From Albula goreensis (Eukaryota > Chordata > Actinopteri > Albuliformes > Albulidae), in contig CM040755.1 of the NCBI GenBank assembly GCA_022829145.1, positions 12,835,063 to 12,899,062 of the forward strand: a stretch of 64,000 bases of DNA, written 5' to 3'. Each line of letters starts with the position of its first letter. Position 1 is the first letter of the stretch. Shown here piece by piece: positions 1-64,000 of this stretch. A program made the position numbers and the translations under genes. The notes below the pieces were generated by a model, which searched no databases, was not told the DNA's origin, and saw only the letters and a program-made list of their open reading frames with translations.

Positions 1-2417
1 CAGTAGCCTGTAGCTCTCTGCTGTGAGAAGCGATAATTCTAAATGACTAAATTGGAGGTGCCCTAGCCCCTGGAATGAAAGAAATTAAAGATAAGAGACT
101 CCAGAGAGATAATCTGGAATTCTGACAAGGTCAATAGGGGTGATGGTCAAAGTAGATATTGGTCTGCAGTAGTAGAGTTACTGGAGAAGAGGTCATGCCT
201 TTTTTTCTTCCCATGTTTTGCGTTGGTTTGTGTCTGGAGGCGGATCACACCAGTGACTCAGCGATGACCCAGCACATCCGTGGGCAAGTGTGTGCTCTCT
301 GCCAGCCTGCCCACAAATGGGTTTCTCTGTGTGCGCTGCAGGGCCTTGTGGGAAGGGCGAGGTAAGGAGCGGAAACGCTCTCCCCAGTGCCCAGATGGCT
401 TGCTCCTCAGCCCTCGTCTCCCACCAAGGAGCCAGAGCTGTTGCTTCATGCCTCTTCCCCTGAACTCTGGACAGCAGATCACTTGGAGCAAGATGAAACA
501 GTTTGGAAATTATAGGAATCTTTTCAGAGACCGGGTCTTTAATTTTTACCTAATTATGTTTAAGGCATAATACCCTGTGATTGTTTCTGCTGTCTAAGTA
601 CACTGCAGTAATGGCATTAGTTCAGGGTGTTGGCTCTGGAGACGTATGCTTTTCTGAAACGAGGCTGGATCCTGCTTTCTAGATTACATCAGCTGTTCCT
701 GCCATTCCAAACAGTGCTGTGGTAATATATGGACTGATTTGCATACTCCAGTGTGCTCCTGAAAAGCTCCTCTGTGTTAGAGCTGTGCTGAAGAGATCCC
801 CCCTCCTCTGGCTGGGAATGAGTTCATTTTTCCAGTGCACCCAACCTGGCAAAGTGACATCTGCTATGGACGATGGGCTGACGTAAAACACAGCTGTCAC
901 CTCCGCTCGATCCTCCCTCAGCTGCTATGACCGTCCCAGACAGTGGCTCCTGAGATGACAGGACATTTTCTCCTCTGGTCAAGGATCCAGCACCTCTCAG
1001 ATTAACACATACAAGTGGCTCCGACTGTGTGGGTTCAACCTTGTCAACACAGTCTGCTGTAGGGATTTACTTAATGTCCCTCACATTAGGGACACTTAGA
1101 CATTAGTGTAATGATCCAGGATGGCTGATCTGAGATTCTAGGTTTAAAATGAATGATTCTTGTTCACTGAGGCAAGTGTAAAAGGTTCTGTGTGTGCTAG
1201 GACATGTGCAGGACAGGAATAGCAGAGCAGGTTCCTGCTACCCGTAGAGATTGGATATCCTTCACCCTTTCCCCCCACCCTTTCCTGGGGTGCTACCAAT
1301 GGCCTGGGCACTATATCTGAGCTGCCACCACTTTCACAGGAGTACTGGGTGCAGCTTGAGAATCTGTTGAAATGCCCATGTGGAGGTGCATAGAGCACCC
1401 ATTGTGGTCATTCCTCTCAGCTGACCGATAATCTTCCTTTGTGATGTCATTGATGCACCCTCTCTCTAGAACAGGGGCACCTAATCCTGGTCATGGAGAG
1501 CTACAGGGTGGGTGTATGGGTGTTTTGTACCCATTTTATTAATTTGCATGCTTGATTATGCAGTTAAGTTGCCTCCCCTGATTTCTTGGGTCTGAACTGG
1601 TTGCTGATTTTGTAGGTGAAAGCTAAAACCAGGGCAACCCTGCTTTCCAGGACCTGGGCTGGCCGTCCCAGCTCTAGAAACATGACACTTAATTTTGTTG
1701 ATATTCATTTTTTTTCTTCATTGTTTTTAGAATTTATGTGGGCAAACAAAGCACCAAAAGGTATTTTTGTTGATGACAGTCTGCCACCGGTGTAAGCTTT
1801 ACCAGCACACTATTTATAGAAGCCTAATTCCGCCCTGCTGTCTGTGATACTGGGCTTAAAGCACTTTCCCTGCTCCCTCTGTGAGCATTGCTGCAGAGAA
1901 CTGGCTTCCACCCTATTGGACGAGCTGGCACCCTGCTCCCTCCCCATTGCGTACATCCTGGAGGAGAGCTAGATGTCAGCTCCCCTGGTCCCTCTCAGAA
2001 CAGAGCCTGCATGCATGTCTCTCCATCAGCCCCATCAGGAGCCAGCCAAACCCAGGCCCCTGGGAGAGATGCCCATAATGAATAATAATAATTCATTTTA
2101 TCTATAAAATGTCTCTTCAAACTCAATGCAATCTAAAACAAGTGAATATGTGTCATGTGAAGGCTGAAATGAAACTGCAACAGAGCCACCAGTATTATAC
2201 AGCTGAGTACATTTGCAAACAATGCAATGCCTGTGAAGGCCATGTGCACAGGACTTGTCTGAGAGAAACAATATCCTCTTTCACTCACAGACCATACAGC
2301 ATCACTGTGACAACTACTCACTTAAATGACATGGAATAATGACATTTGTGAAACACTAACTCTTGTTATATTTGCCTTGTCTTATTTATCTAATTGATTT
2401 TTCATCTCTTAATTTAG
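1..2417 (+). other. myo5a intron upstream of the switch I exon
   Basis: No coding exon is recognisable here. The P-loop exon (GESGAGKT) was looked for and is absent, so it lies left of the window. A MITE-like repeat is at 1471-1665. The rest is ordinary intronic sequence. Confidence 0.8.
1471..1665. repeat. MITE-like interspersed repeat, copy 1
   Basis: Begins near cctggtcatggagagctac and ends with gctttccaggacctggg, an imperfect terminal inverted repeat. The interior contains a tgcatgcttgattatg segment and ggttgctgattttgtaggtg. It shares the 'cctggagagcta' ends and a 'ggttgctgattttg' interior with the copy at 9891-10001 in inverse orientation. A partial relative (ctggtcctgggagagcactc) is near 16901. 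Family name not determined. Confidence 0.6.
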
Positions 2418-30110
<27,693 letters not shown>

Positions 30111-30133
<23 letters not shown>

Positions 30134-30418
30134 AGGCAGTCTGATCCAGACTGAAGCTGCACACGTCTAGACGCAGTTTAAGTTTGCCTTCCTAACGCAT
30201 GCGGAGTGGAAACCCAGCCTTCCTCGCATGCATTTTAAGAAGTCAAAGCTGGCCTTCCTCAAAGTGTGTAGAAATAGTCAGAGCCTCACACACATGTAGA
30301 GCCAGTCTGACTCCAGCCTACCTCACATGCATGTAGGAGCAGTCTAAACCTGCCCTGAAGCACATGCATGTAGAGGCAGGCTGAATCTGACCTTACATTT
30401 GTAGAAGCCAGCCAAGAT
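30111..30418 (+). repeat. Degenerate ~34-bp tandem repeat starting at the myo5a stop codon
   Basis: About nine imperfect units with core ccttcctcacatgcatgtag followed by aggcagtctgaa-like sequence. The first unit is the end of the coding region itself (tgaccttcctgtcacgtgtg then TAG), so the array overlaps the last codons and runs about 290 nt into the 3'UTR. Later units keep the ccttcct and tgtaga(g)gcagtct blocks. Units and spacing were aligned by eye. Confidence 0.75.
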
Positions 30419-30721
30419 TCAATATTCTGTATAGGGAGAAATTGTTCATGAAAGTAATGATGGTGAACCGTATGTTGAAGGTTTAGAACACACATGAAAA
30501 GAAACAGGCAAGGAGTAACTCAGGTTAATCCCTTGACATGAATGGTGCAAATATCCACACTACGTGTTCTCAGTCTGGGATTCTGACTGTGGTAGTATGG
30601 TACACTGAGAAATGGGTTTGCTGGGAAATTGCGCATTTTGATGTATGATGTTTGTGAACATTGCTGCACTTACCGCAGTGTTCTGATTGATGCATCACGA
30701 TGCCCAATGCCTGTACCATGC

Positions 30722-30751
30722 TATATATATCCAATACACTGGATATATATA
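30722..30751 (+). other. Perfect 11-bp hairpin in the probable myo5a 3'UTR
   Basis: tatatatatcc (30722-30732) and ggatatatata (30741-30751) are exact reverse complements around the 8-nt loop aatacact. It may be a structured UTR element or merely the mirror of a short AT repeat. Confidence 0.6.
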
Positions 30752-32139
30752 TTTTGGTCTTTACTGTGTATATTGTGTATGTCATATAGAAAAAAATGGA
30801 TAGGCATTTATTGTGTTTTAGGTCATTTCAGGTTGGAAAGGACAGCTATCTGTGCATATTTATTTTCTAGAAATGCCAGCAAAATACAAAATATTAGCTA
30901 TTTAATGTTGATTTTTCTCCTGTACAATATATTGTGATTTCACTTAGGATGCTAAAATTATTCCTGTCTTGTGTAATGGACATATCTAAGAAAATTGTAC
31001 CCCAGCACTACAGTGTATGGGTTTAGGGTAAGAATTCTCATAACTTTAAATATTGTTTACAAGTTGGACTTTGAGTTCGGTTATCAGGTGAGTCACTGTC
31101 CCCAAGGAAACAATCAGGCCAGAACATGAGGGAGTCATGACAGAGACCCAAACCTTTTTAAGCCATCATAGTGTATGCTAATGCTTCAATGGTTTAGGGG
31201 GAGCCATACAACTCAAAACCAGCATTTGTGTTTGTGTGTTATTAGTGACATTAGTCTACTTGAATGGTGTATGAGTGTTGAGTGCCCAATCTTCATGCAT
31301 TCTACTGATGCAGTGAGGACAGTCCTTTTACAGACATGATGAGTCCGAGGAAGGGAACTTAAATTTCATTGAGTCCCTTTACCATGGGGTTAACCATCCT
31401 GCAAGCACAAAAGCACACTGTATTCGAAATATAGCTGCTATGGGTCCCTCAACATTTTAAAATGTTTGTCAGTTTGTTCTGATAAACAAATTGACAAATG
31501 TAATCACTATGGAATGCACCATTGAAGAGCATCATCAAGCAACAGCATGGAGTTTCTACTGTTAGCATTTGGTTGGACAAAAGCACTCTCCTGGGTACTC
31601 TGTCTTTTAAAATGCATAAGATTTTATTTTGGAGCCGCAAAAGTTAAATGGACCATTGGTCTACATAGTCCTTCATTCTTTTTAATGGTAGAGAATGTTT
31701 TATGCTGTAGTTTACATTATTGGTTGCCATGAGCTTTTGGTTTGCACACTACATGGATTATCTGAAATGCATATTTAATGTCAACATGCATGCTCGTAGT
31801 TTTAGAGGTTATACACAGTTTTGTGGAACATGTGACACTGATACACAAAATTCTTTATCCAAAGAGCAAATCTGTGATCAAATGTGTTAGCAGTTCACAG
31901 GATGAGTGTAGATGTAAAGTTAAATGTCCATAGTAATCTCATGCCTAACACATCGGTCTGTTTTGGTGGATATTAATTGTTTGTCATTTGCCTGTATTTT
32001 TAAGTTATTGCCCACCTGTAGGTATTCTGCATTTTCCTGCCCTTTCATTTGTGCCATCTTTTTATTAACATTGATTATATTTCCCCACATAATATGTTAC
32101 ATATGAATCATATTTATTATATAAAACATTAAAAACCTA

Positions 32140-32145
32140 AATAAA
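32140..32145 (+). terminator. Candidate myo5a polyadenylation signal AATAAA
   Basis: Canonical hexamer about 2.0 kb after the stop codon, in ataaaacattaaaaacctaaataaag context. Further AATAAA hexamers at 33404 and 33868 are alternatives. Confidence 0.5.
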
Positions 32146-34808
32146 GTCTTACATTAGAATATAATATAAATTGTGTTCTAACTTATTCAGCAAATGGGTT
32201 CATATTTCTTTAGTGGTGCAGTATGGAGCGGATGTACATATTAGTACCACCAAGATAATATTGTGAGGGAAACTTCTGACTTCACATAATGATATGCAAT
32301 AATACAGGAGAAGGGGTGCTGTTCTGTGAGATGGAGCATAGAGCACACTGATGTAGATCAGCACAGCAGTGCTTGTATCTTGTGGTATAGCATGGTATCT
32401 GGTGTGTTATTGCTTTTATATAACTGTTCTACCAACAGGTTTATAATATAAAAATACTCTTTAAGATAAATACTATTTTTTTTAATATCATGTTTCTCCC
32501 AACAAATGCAGTTCCACCCAAACTGTTACTGTGCAACAAATCATAACAATATCTGAACTGACCTTCATGTGGTCAGGAAATTGTAATATTAGTTGATCAT
32601 CTAAGCATATTTATGTCATTTTTAAAATTATATCTCCCGTTTTTTCTCAGCAATGATTAGTCAATGTAAATGGACAAATGTTACAACTTTTTTTTCTTGC
32701 CTCTTGTTTCACACTTGGAATTTGCCCATTCATGTTGAGTTGCTGCTGTTAGTGGTCCATAGCTCTCTGACCTTGGTTGCCTCCAACTGGGCCTTTCAGC
32801 AGTGCAGCACTGCCATCCGACTTTCTTGTTTTTAGTAATCAGCTTTAGTGATAGATTTGTGGAAACATTTTTGAAAGCAAGTCTGGACTGGAGACAATCT
32901 AGTTTCTACATTACCCTGTCTTTTGGGTGGCCATTGAAAGCAGAGAAGTCGTTTTACTTTTTGTTAGAAATCTAATGCTTGCTTGCTAATTTTGGTAAAT
33001 TAACATACAGTAGCTTAATGCATACCTGGTTATGCCGATGTTACAGCTGCTTTAACTGTTTTTTATTTAAAAAAAGTGAAAGCTCAATATTATTGTCCTG
33101 AATTGTTGCACTGTATTTGTCTCATTGTGGGTTTTCTCTAAAGTTGCCTACGTATGTCGACGGTTATTAGTCCAATCTCTTGTTCAGGGTACACAGCTGG
33201 TGTCAGTTAGGCCTATACAATAATGTGAACAGAAATTGTTTGAAAGCAGAAACATTTAAATATCAGTGGGACCACCAAGAAAATATTGTGAAAGAAGCTT
33301 CTGACTTTGTTATGATATGTGTACTAAAATGTAGTGTATGGTTTTGCTGAACAAAAGTTCAGTATTTTATAGTGTGTATTTGCAAATATATTTATGTGCA
33401 TACAATAAAATAATTGGAAAATACTGGAAAGTAAAGTAATGCAACGTTGAAAGTAAAAATTTTGAATGTTTTATTTGCTGTCATTCATATACTGCTTTGT
33501 ATGAGTTTAAATGTTTTCGGACAAGGCCTTACCTGGTGATCGAACATATAACACACTATCTTTGATGTGTCACACATTATTATTTGTTGTCTGTCATTAA
33601 TTGTGAATCCTGGATCCGAAGAGTAGGGCTCATTGTTGAAGCCTTTTAAGATGACCTTCATGTTACCTTAAACAGTGTTAATTTATGCACTTTTTAAAAA
33701 TTGCTGAGGAGTCTAAGTAAATGTTGGTGAAAGGTTTACTGTAAATATTGCATATTTTTCAGCTATCAATACTGGGTTTCTTGTCCATATCACAGTGCTC
33801 AACACCATGTCAGGTGAACATACCTATCAGATAACAGACACATTCCATCACTTCCCTAAGTACTGAAAATAAAACAAACAAAAAAATGTACAAGGTTCAC
33901 TTAAACTTCATCTCAAGGATTGGTGTGTAAATGTGAAAATTCAAACTGTGTTGTTTCTAGTAGTTGTAATTAGTATCATGATTATCATTGAAAATCATAC
34001 AATAAAAGTACAAACTTGTCATAACTGTATTGAAAAATAAAGGAATTAAGCACTGCAAATATGTATCTGTATGCTGAATTATTTTATTTATTGTCTTAAA
34101 AACAGACAGCTCTCTGTATTGTAAAAGTACTGTAGGCCTGGACAAGTGGAAAAACTCCAAATTTGTTGGAAAAGAAGTTCCATGTTTGTTTAGGGCTGTA
34201 TTACCCATAATTGCCCCCAAACACATGTCTGATCTGTAACACAAAAGGCTGGGCACACTACACAAGTAACAGTTCTAGCAACATGATACGTAAAGCAAAG
34301 CATGATGGGCTGGTGTATGAAGGAACAATACAGGAACAGCACAGCAACAAATAAAGCACCCGGTGATACAGTACTAATCATTGTTGTAAATCTGGAAACT
34401 TGTTTCTGTTCCACTTTCGTTCCTTTTTTCTGTTCAACATTTGACATGACAATTGTGCATTAAATGTACTGACATACCCATTGCAGTAGCTCTGAATAGA
34501 AGTTGCAAACAGCCACATTTAGTAATTTGCAATAAGCGCACGACAGAGTTCCACAGCGTGCTTTGATATGATGTGTCCTGTTTGACGTGTCCTCGCACTG
34601 TGTAAATGAACACACCCGTGTGGAAAGCTCCTGTCACAAGACGGAATGGGCGGAAGGAGGAGGAACAAAGTCCACGGAACAGGTGAATGAGCTGAGACGA
34701 GTTTGCGCCGTCTGTTCAGTTTCCCAATGAAACTGACACGGTTCCAAAAAGTTTTCTGCATGTGTTGGAATCTCACATTCAAATAAAACGGGAACAAAGC
34801 GTTATGGC

Positions 34809-34816
34809 TATAAAAA
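34809..34816 (+). promoter_or_regulatory. Candidate TATA box of myo5c
   Basis: TATAAAAA lies 79 nt upstream of the myo5c ATG, which would place the transcription start about 45-50 nt upstream of the ATG. The position fits a short, unspliced 5'UTR. No experimental support; inferred from motif and spacing. Confidence 0.5.
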
Positions 34817-34887
34817 CCTAACAATAGTACGTTTCTCGATCAGAAGTGAACGAATGTGTTTGTTGCTGTTTTCAAGAAACTGTTGCC

Positions 34888-52635
<17,748 letters not shown>

Positions 52636-55413
52636 CGTCCCCCCCAATAACCAATCAATGGACTGGACTTTTTTAATACTCAAAGCAGGGTTTTAAATGA
52701 AGGATATGGTGACATATGTGAAGAGATAAAAGGGTCTTCAGATTTCTGTGAAATGTAAGTGTAAAAATCATAATTGCATTAATAGATGATGTAAGATAAT
52801 TGTCAGGATGTATTAAGAGATGAAATACAGGTACATCCCACACTGCCTTTGAAAGGTAATCAGTGTTACTATCACACCAACATTTTTTACTCTTAATCAG
52901 TCATTGTAAGTATGAGTGGTAATAATCCCTCAATTTGAATTAGCAGGGTCATGACAAAATCATTTCTTCGTGATTGCCAGAAGTAGAAATGATTCTTTCA
53001 GTTACTTTTTACAATATCGGTTTAGAAACTAAGATATCAAATGCATAGAAATGCATCATTCATATCTACAAGGTCAGCATTCTTGATATCCTCTTAGTTA
53101 CAGTTTTTAAATGTTTAAGAAGTGTGCACATGTCTCACATTAGTATATTAGGTTAAATATTTAGCTATGCACTGTAAATATAATAATGTGTACTAAGGTA
53201 ATGTTCACCACACAGATGTATATAGAAGATTTATAGACTCTTAACTGATCAAACTATTTTAACAGGCCATGGTTCCTTTCAAAAGTCATTCACTGTACCT
53301 CCTATTACTACTTATACCAAAGAATTAATTTGTTGGAAATTGTTTAAATGTTGATTTTTGTTGAGTATAATTTTATACAACCTTTGTTCTACCAGTTATT
53401 CTTGGTAGTGTATAATTGTATGTATTAATGAATTAAATAAATGTACTAATAAACATAGCATTCTGTGGTGATGTTTCGCATTCTAAAAAGTACACCCACT
53501 AGTTTCCTCTGATTATATAATCATTTATGGCCACAGTGTCAATGTCTTGGTCTTTCAAATTAAGTACAGCATTTAAAATTAAATGCTTAAGTAAAAGTAC
53601 TCTTAACATGTTGTAGTTCCTATGACAAGCTGCTATTTTAGTGATGTGGCCCCTACAACCTGCAGTAATACCAAGGCAGTGCAGAACCTTTAATGCTTCT
53701 CTAAGAAGCTTACTGTTTCAGTACCTCAGGTTCAATCTGTTCTCACTGTAAGACATAACACAGCCGTCTGTGAGTGGAGACCCACTAAAGTATTTCTCGA
53801 AAGGTAAGGGTAACATTTCTTTTTATAATTTAATTTCTGTGTTTTTCTGTTTTGAGGTGAGTAACAGCTGTTCCATTTTTCTTTTAAAGAACTGAATTTA
53901 ATGTTTAAATGTTTAACAAATGGTAATTAAGCCTGGGATGTTGCTTGATGGGTAGATGTATAATCTAGCTTCTTGTTTATTAAATCCTTGAAATATATGT
54001 GGATGTACTGCAGTTCATTTTAATTTACTTGTTTTTTTTCCCCAATATAAGTAACATTGTTGAAATTTATAAACTACATAAATCTGTAGGAACAATCCCA
54101 TACAAATCTATTTTTAGATTGCATTGACAGTTATCGAACTGAGTGCAAATAATTAAATGCTAGGCAACATGAGTATAAAATTGAATAAGTTTTAATCTCA
54201 GTTTGTGGTTTTTCCTAGTTTTCTTTATAAGTAAATATTTTCATTTTCAATAAGTTTGAATTAGTTTCGGTATAACCATGTATCCAATGAGTCACCACAG
54301 AATTGTAAGAATGCTGATACAGACACTTTGTGTGATTACATTTTAAACGTAAGTTGTAAATGCCACCTAAAGACAAGCCATCCTGGTGTGTTGAAGCAGC
54401 TAACTACTGAGCTAAAGCTATCGTAAAAAGTAAATGAGATTCCTCCCAAAATAGGAGCGCTGCTCTTTTGCCTGTGTTGCGACTGCGTGATCCTCGTCAG
54501 GCAGCAGGGGAGATTACGTGCTACTTATCTTGTATACAGCTGTCAGCTCTCTAGCAGGCTGAGAGGTGCTGACAGAGGACAGTGGGAAGACTGCATCTCA
54601 CTCAGAGGATACATATGTCCCTATCTCTGTGTATAGGTGACCATGAATTTGAGGCCAAAGGCCTAGGGCCTGGTATTTTTAAGGGGAGCAGGAGGTGGAG
54701 AGGGATTCAGTGCTGTGCTTGTTCATAAACAAAGACAAAGACAGGCACACGAATCTTCAGCATTATGGATCCAAATTCTTTAAGCATTATTTACAATGTT
54801 ACATTTATGTATGTCAGTCATGGTTTGCATTGACATAATTTTGTTCATTTTTAATAGGGAGATCCACCCAAATGTAATAATTTACTGTGTGTTGCCTAAC
54901 CCTCACAGTATTCTATAGAGTAGTAGAGTAACCAAATCTTTCATTTCTATGAAATAATGATGTTATGTGGATATAAAAGCTCCTCTTATCATTTATGTGA
55001 TTGGAGATGTCTTTTGAACAGTAAAGTGTTGTGTAATGACAACAAGTCAAATGTTCTCTGTGGTTCTTAAGTCCCATCACAATATTCAAGATGTAATATG
55101 AAGTTTGGTATCTGTTTTATTTTCACTTAAACTATAACTTCTGCAACATTTTCTGATGCCATTCTCCACTGTAAAGAAAGCTCGAAACATTTGACTGTGT
55201 GGCATTATTTTAATGGTCTTCAGAACATTTTCTTTTCTGCAGGCTATGTCACACCTTAAAAAAATAGATCTATACAATAATGTGACAAGGAACAACAAAT
55301 ATGTTTTGTCCTTTTTTTCCAGTTTGAAGCAGTAGTGTATATGGTGAAACATTGGGAAGGGCTGTCCTGTCCAGTCTCTTTATCCATTGTCTCTCTGTTC
55401 CCTCTGATTTCAG
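52636..55413 (+). other. myo5c 3'UTR and upstream region of gnb5
   Basis: Tandem polyadenylation hexamers AATAAA occur at 53436-53441 and 53448-53453. Beyond them no coding exon is recognised up to 55413. Because the gnb5 long-form exon starts with a splice acceptor, at least one non-coding gnb5 exon and its promoter should lie here or further left; I could not place them. A GC-richer block at about 54460-54620 is the most promoter-like part. Confidence 0.65.
53436..53453 (+). terminator. myo5c polyadenylation signals (two AATAAA)
   Basis: Two canonical hexamers 12 nt apart, about 0.8 kb after the myo5c stop codon, in AT-rich UTR-like sequence. Confidence 0.65.
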
Positions 55414-55436
55414 AATTTGTGTGACCACTCCTCAAG

Positions 55437-63859
<8,423 letters not shown>

Positions 63860-64000
63860 GTAAGCATTGTATAAAAGCATATCTGAATGTGGAATGTACC
63901 TGACCTGGCAGATATCAGATTTGTGATGCTTAGTTTTGCTAATTAGAGGCTGTGTCATTCATCACTCGAGCATTCTAATTTCAAAGCCCTGAACCCTGAG
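63860..64000 (+). other. Start of the next gnb5 intron at the window edge
   Basis: Follows donor gtaagc after the exon ending ...VDFSLS(G). The last WD40 blade exons must lie to the right. Confidence 0.8.

Larger units (their letters stand above)
30134..34887 (+). other. myo5a 3'UTR and intergenic region to myo5c
   Basis: No coding gene recognised. Contents: the degenerate tandem repeat (to 30418), an AT-rich hairpin (30722-30751), AATAAA signals at 32140-32145, 33404-33409 and 33868-33873, a repeated ~50-bp segment (about 32244-32290 and 33268-33315), and the myo5c promoter near 34809. Mammalian MYO5A has a multi-kilobase 3'UTR, so transcription well past 32 kb is plausible, but the real cleavage site is not known. 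Confidence 0.7.

Noticed and set aside
1..2417. Earlier myo5a motor exons (P-loop, start codon)
   Set aside because: None of the expected peptides is encoded here in any frame.

Overview
The window is vertebrate nuclear DNA from a ray-finned fish, very probably a teleost. It holds intron-rich, GT-AG spliced genes, many (TG)n microsatellites, fish-type short interspersed repeats, and the order myo5a - myo5c - gnb5, all on the + strand. The same three genes are neighbours on human 15q21 (recalled, not searched). A more exact taxon cannot be fixed from the sequence.

Layout. (1) 1-30133: the 3' part of myo5a, 36 coding exons plus one candidate cassette exon. The window opens in the intron before the switch I exon, so the N-terminus and P-loop lie upstream. 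The visible exons sum to 4,944 nt (1,647 codons plus stop) and stay in frame throughout. (2) 30134-34887: myo5a 3'UTR and intergenic DNA, then a TATA-containing myo5c promoter. (3) 34888-52635: a complete myo5c, 41 coding exons, 5,232 nt (1,743 aa). (4) 52636-55413: myo5c 3'UTR and the gnb5 upstream region. (5) 55414 to beyond the right edge: gnb5, including the long-isoform (G-beta-5L) first exon, an intact tRNA-Arg(ACG) gene inside the next intron, the internal start of the short isoform, and eight further coding exons. About the last 59 codons lie outside the window.

How the genes work together. myo5a and myo5c are tandem paralogues for dimeric, actin-based class V myosins that carry vesicles; most of their exon lengths and phases are identical. 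gnb5 encodes the atypical G-beta that pairs with R7-family RGS proteins. No functional link between gnb5 and the myosins is visible beyond their conserved order.

No wholly new system is evident. The most interesting points are: a threefold repeated exon module (94-64-~181 nt, phase 0 to phase 0) that builds the myo5c tail coiled coil; a divergent candidate for the melanophore-type exon F of myo5a, beside a long (TG)n tract; a 9-nt exon B; a degenerate ~34-bp tandem repeat that appears to start from the myo5a stop-codon sequence; and a small set of intact and decaying tRNA-Arg copies in gnb5 introns. All splice boundaries were read by eye from GT/AG sites, phase continuity and recalled human homologues.
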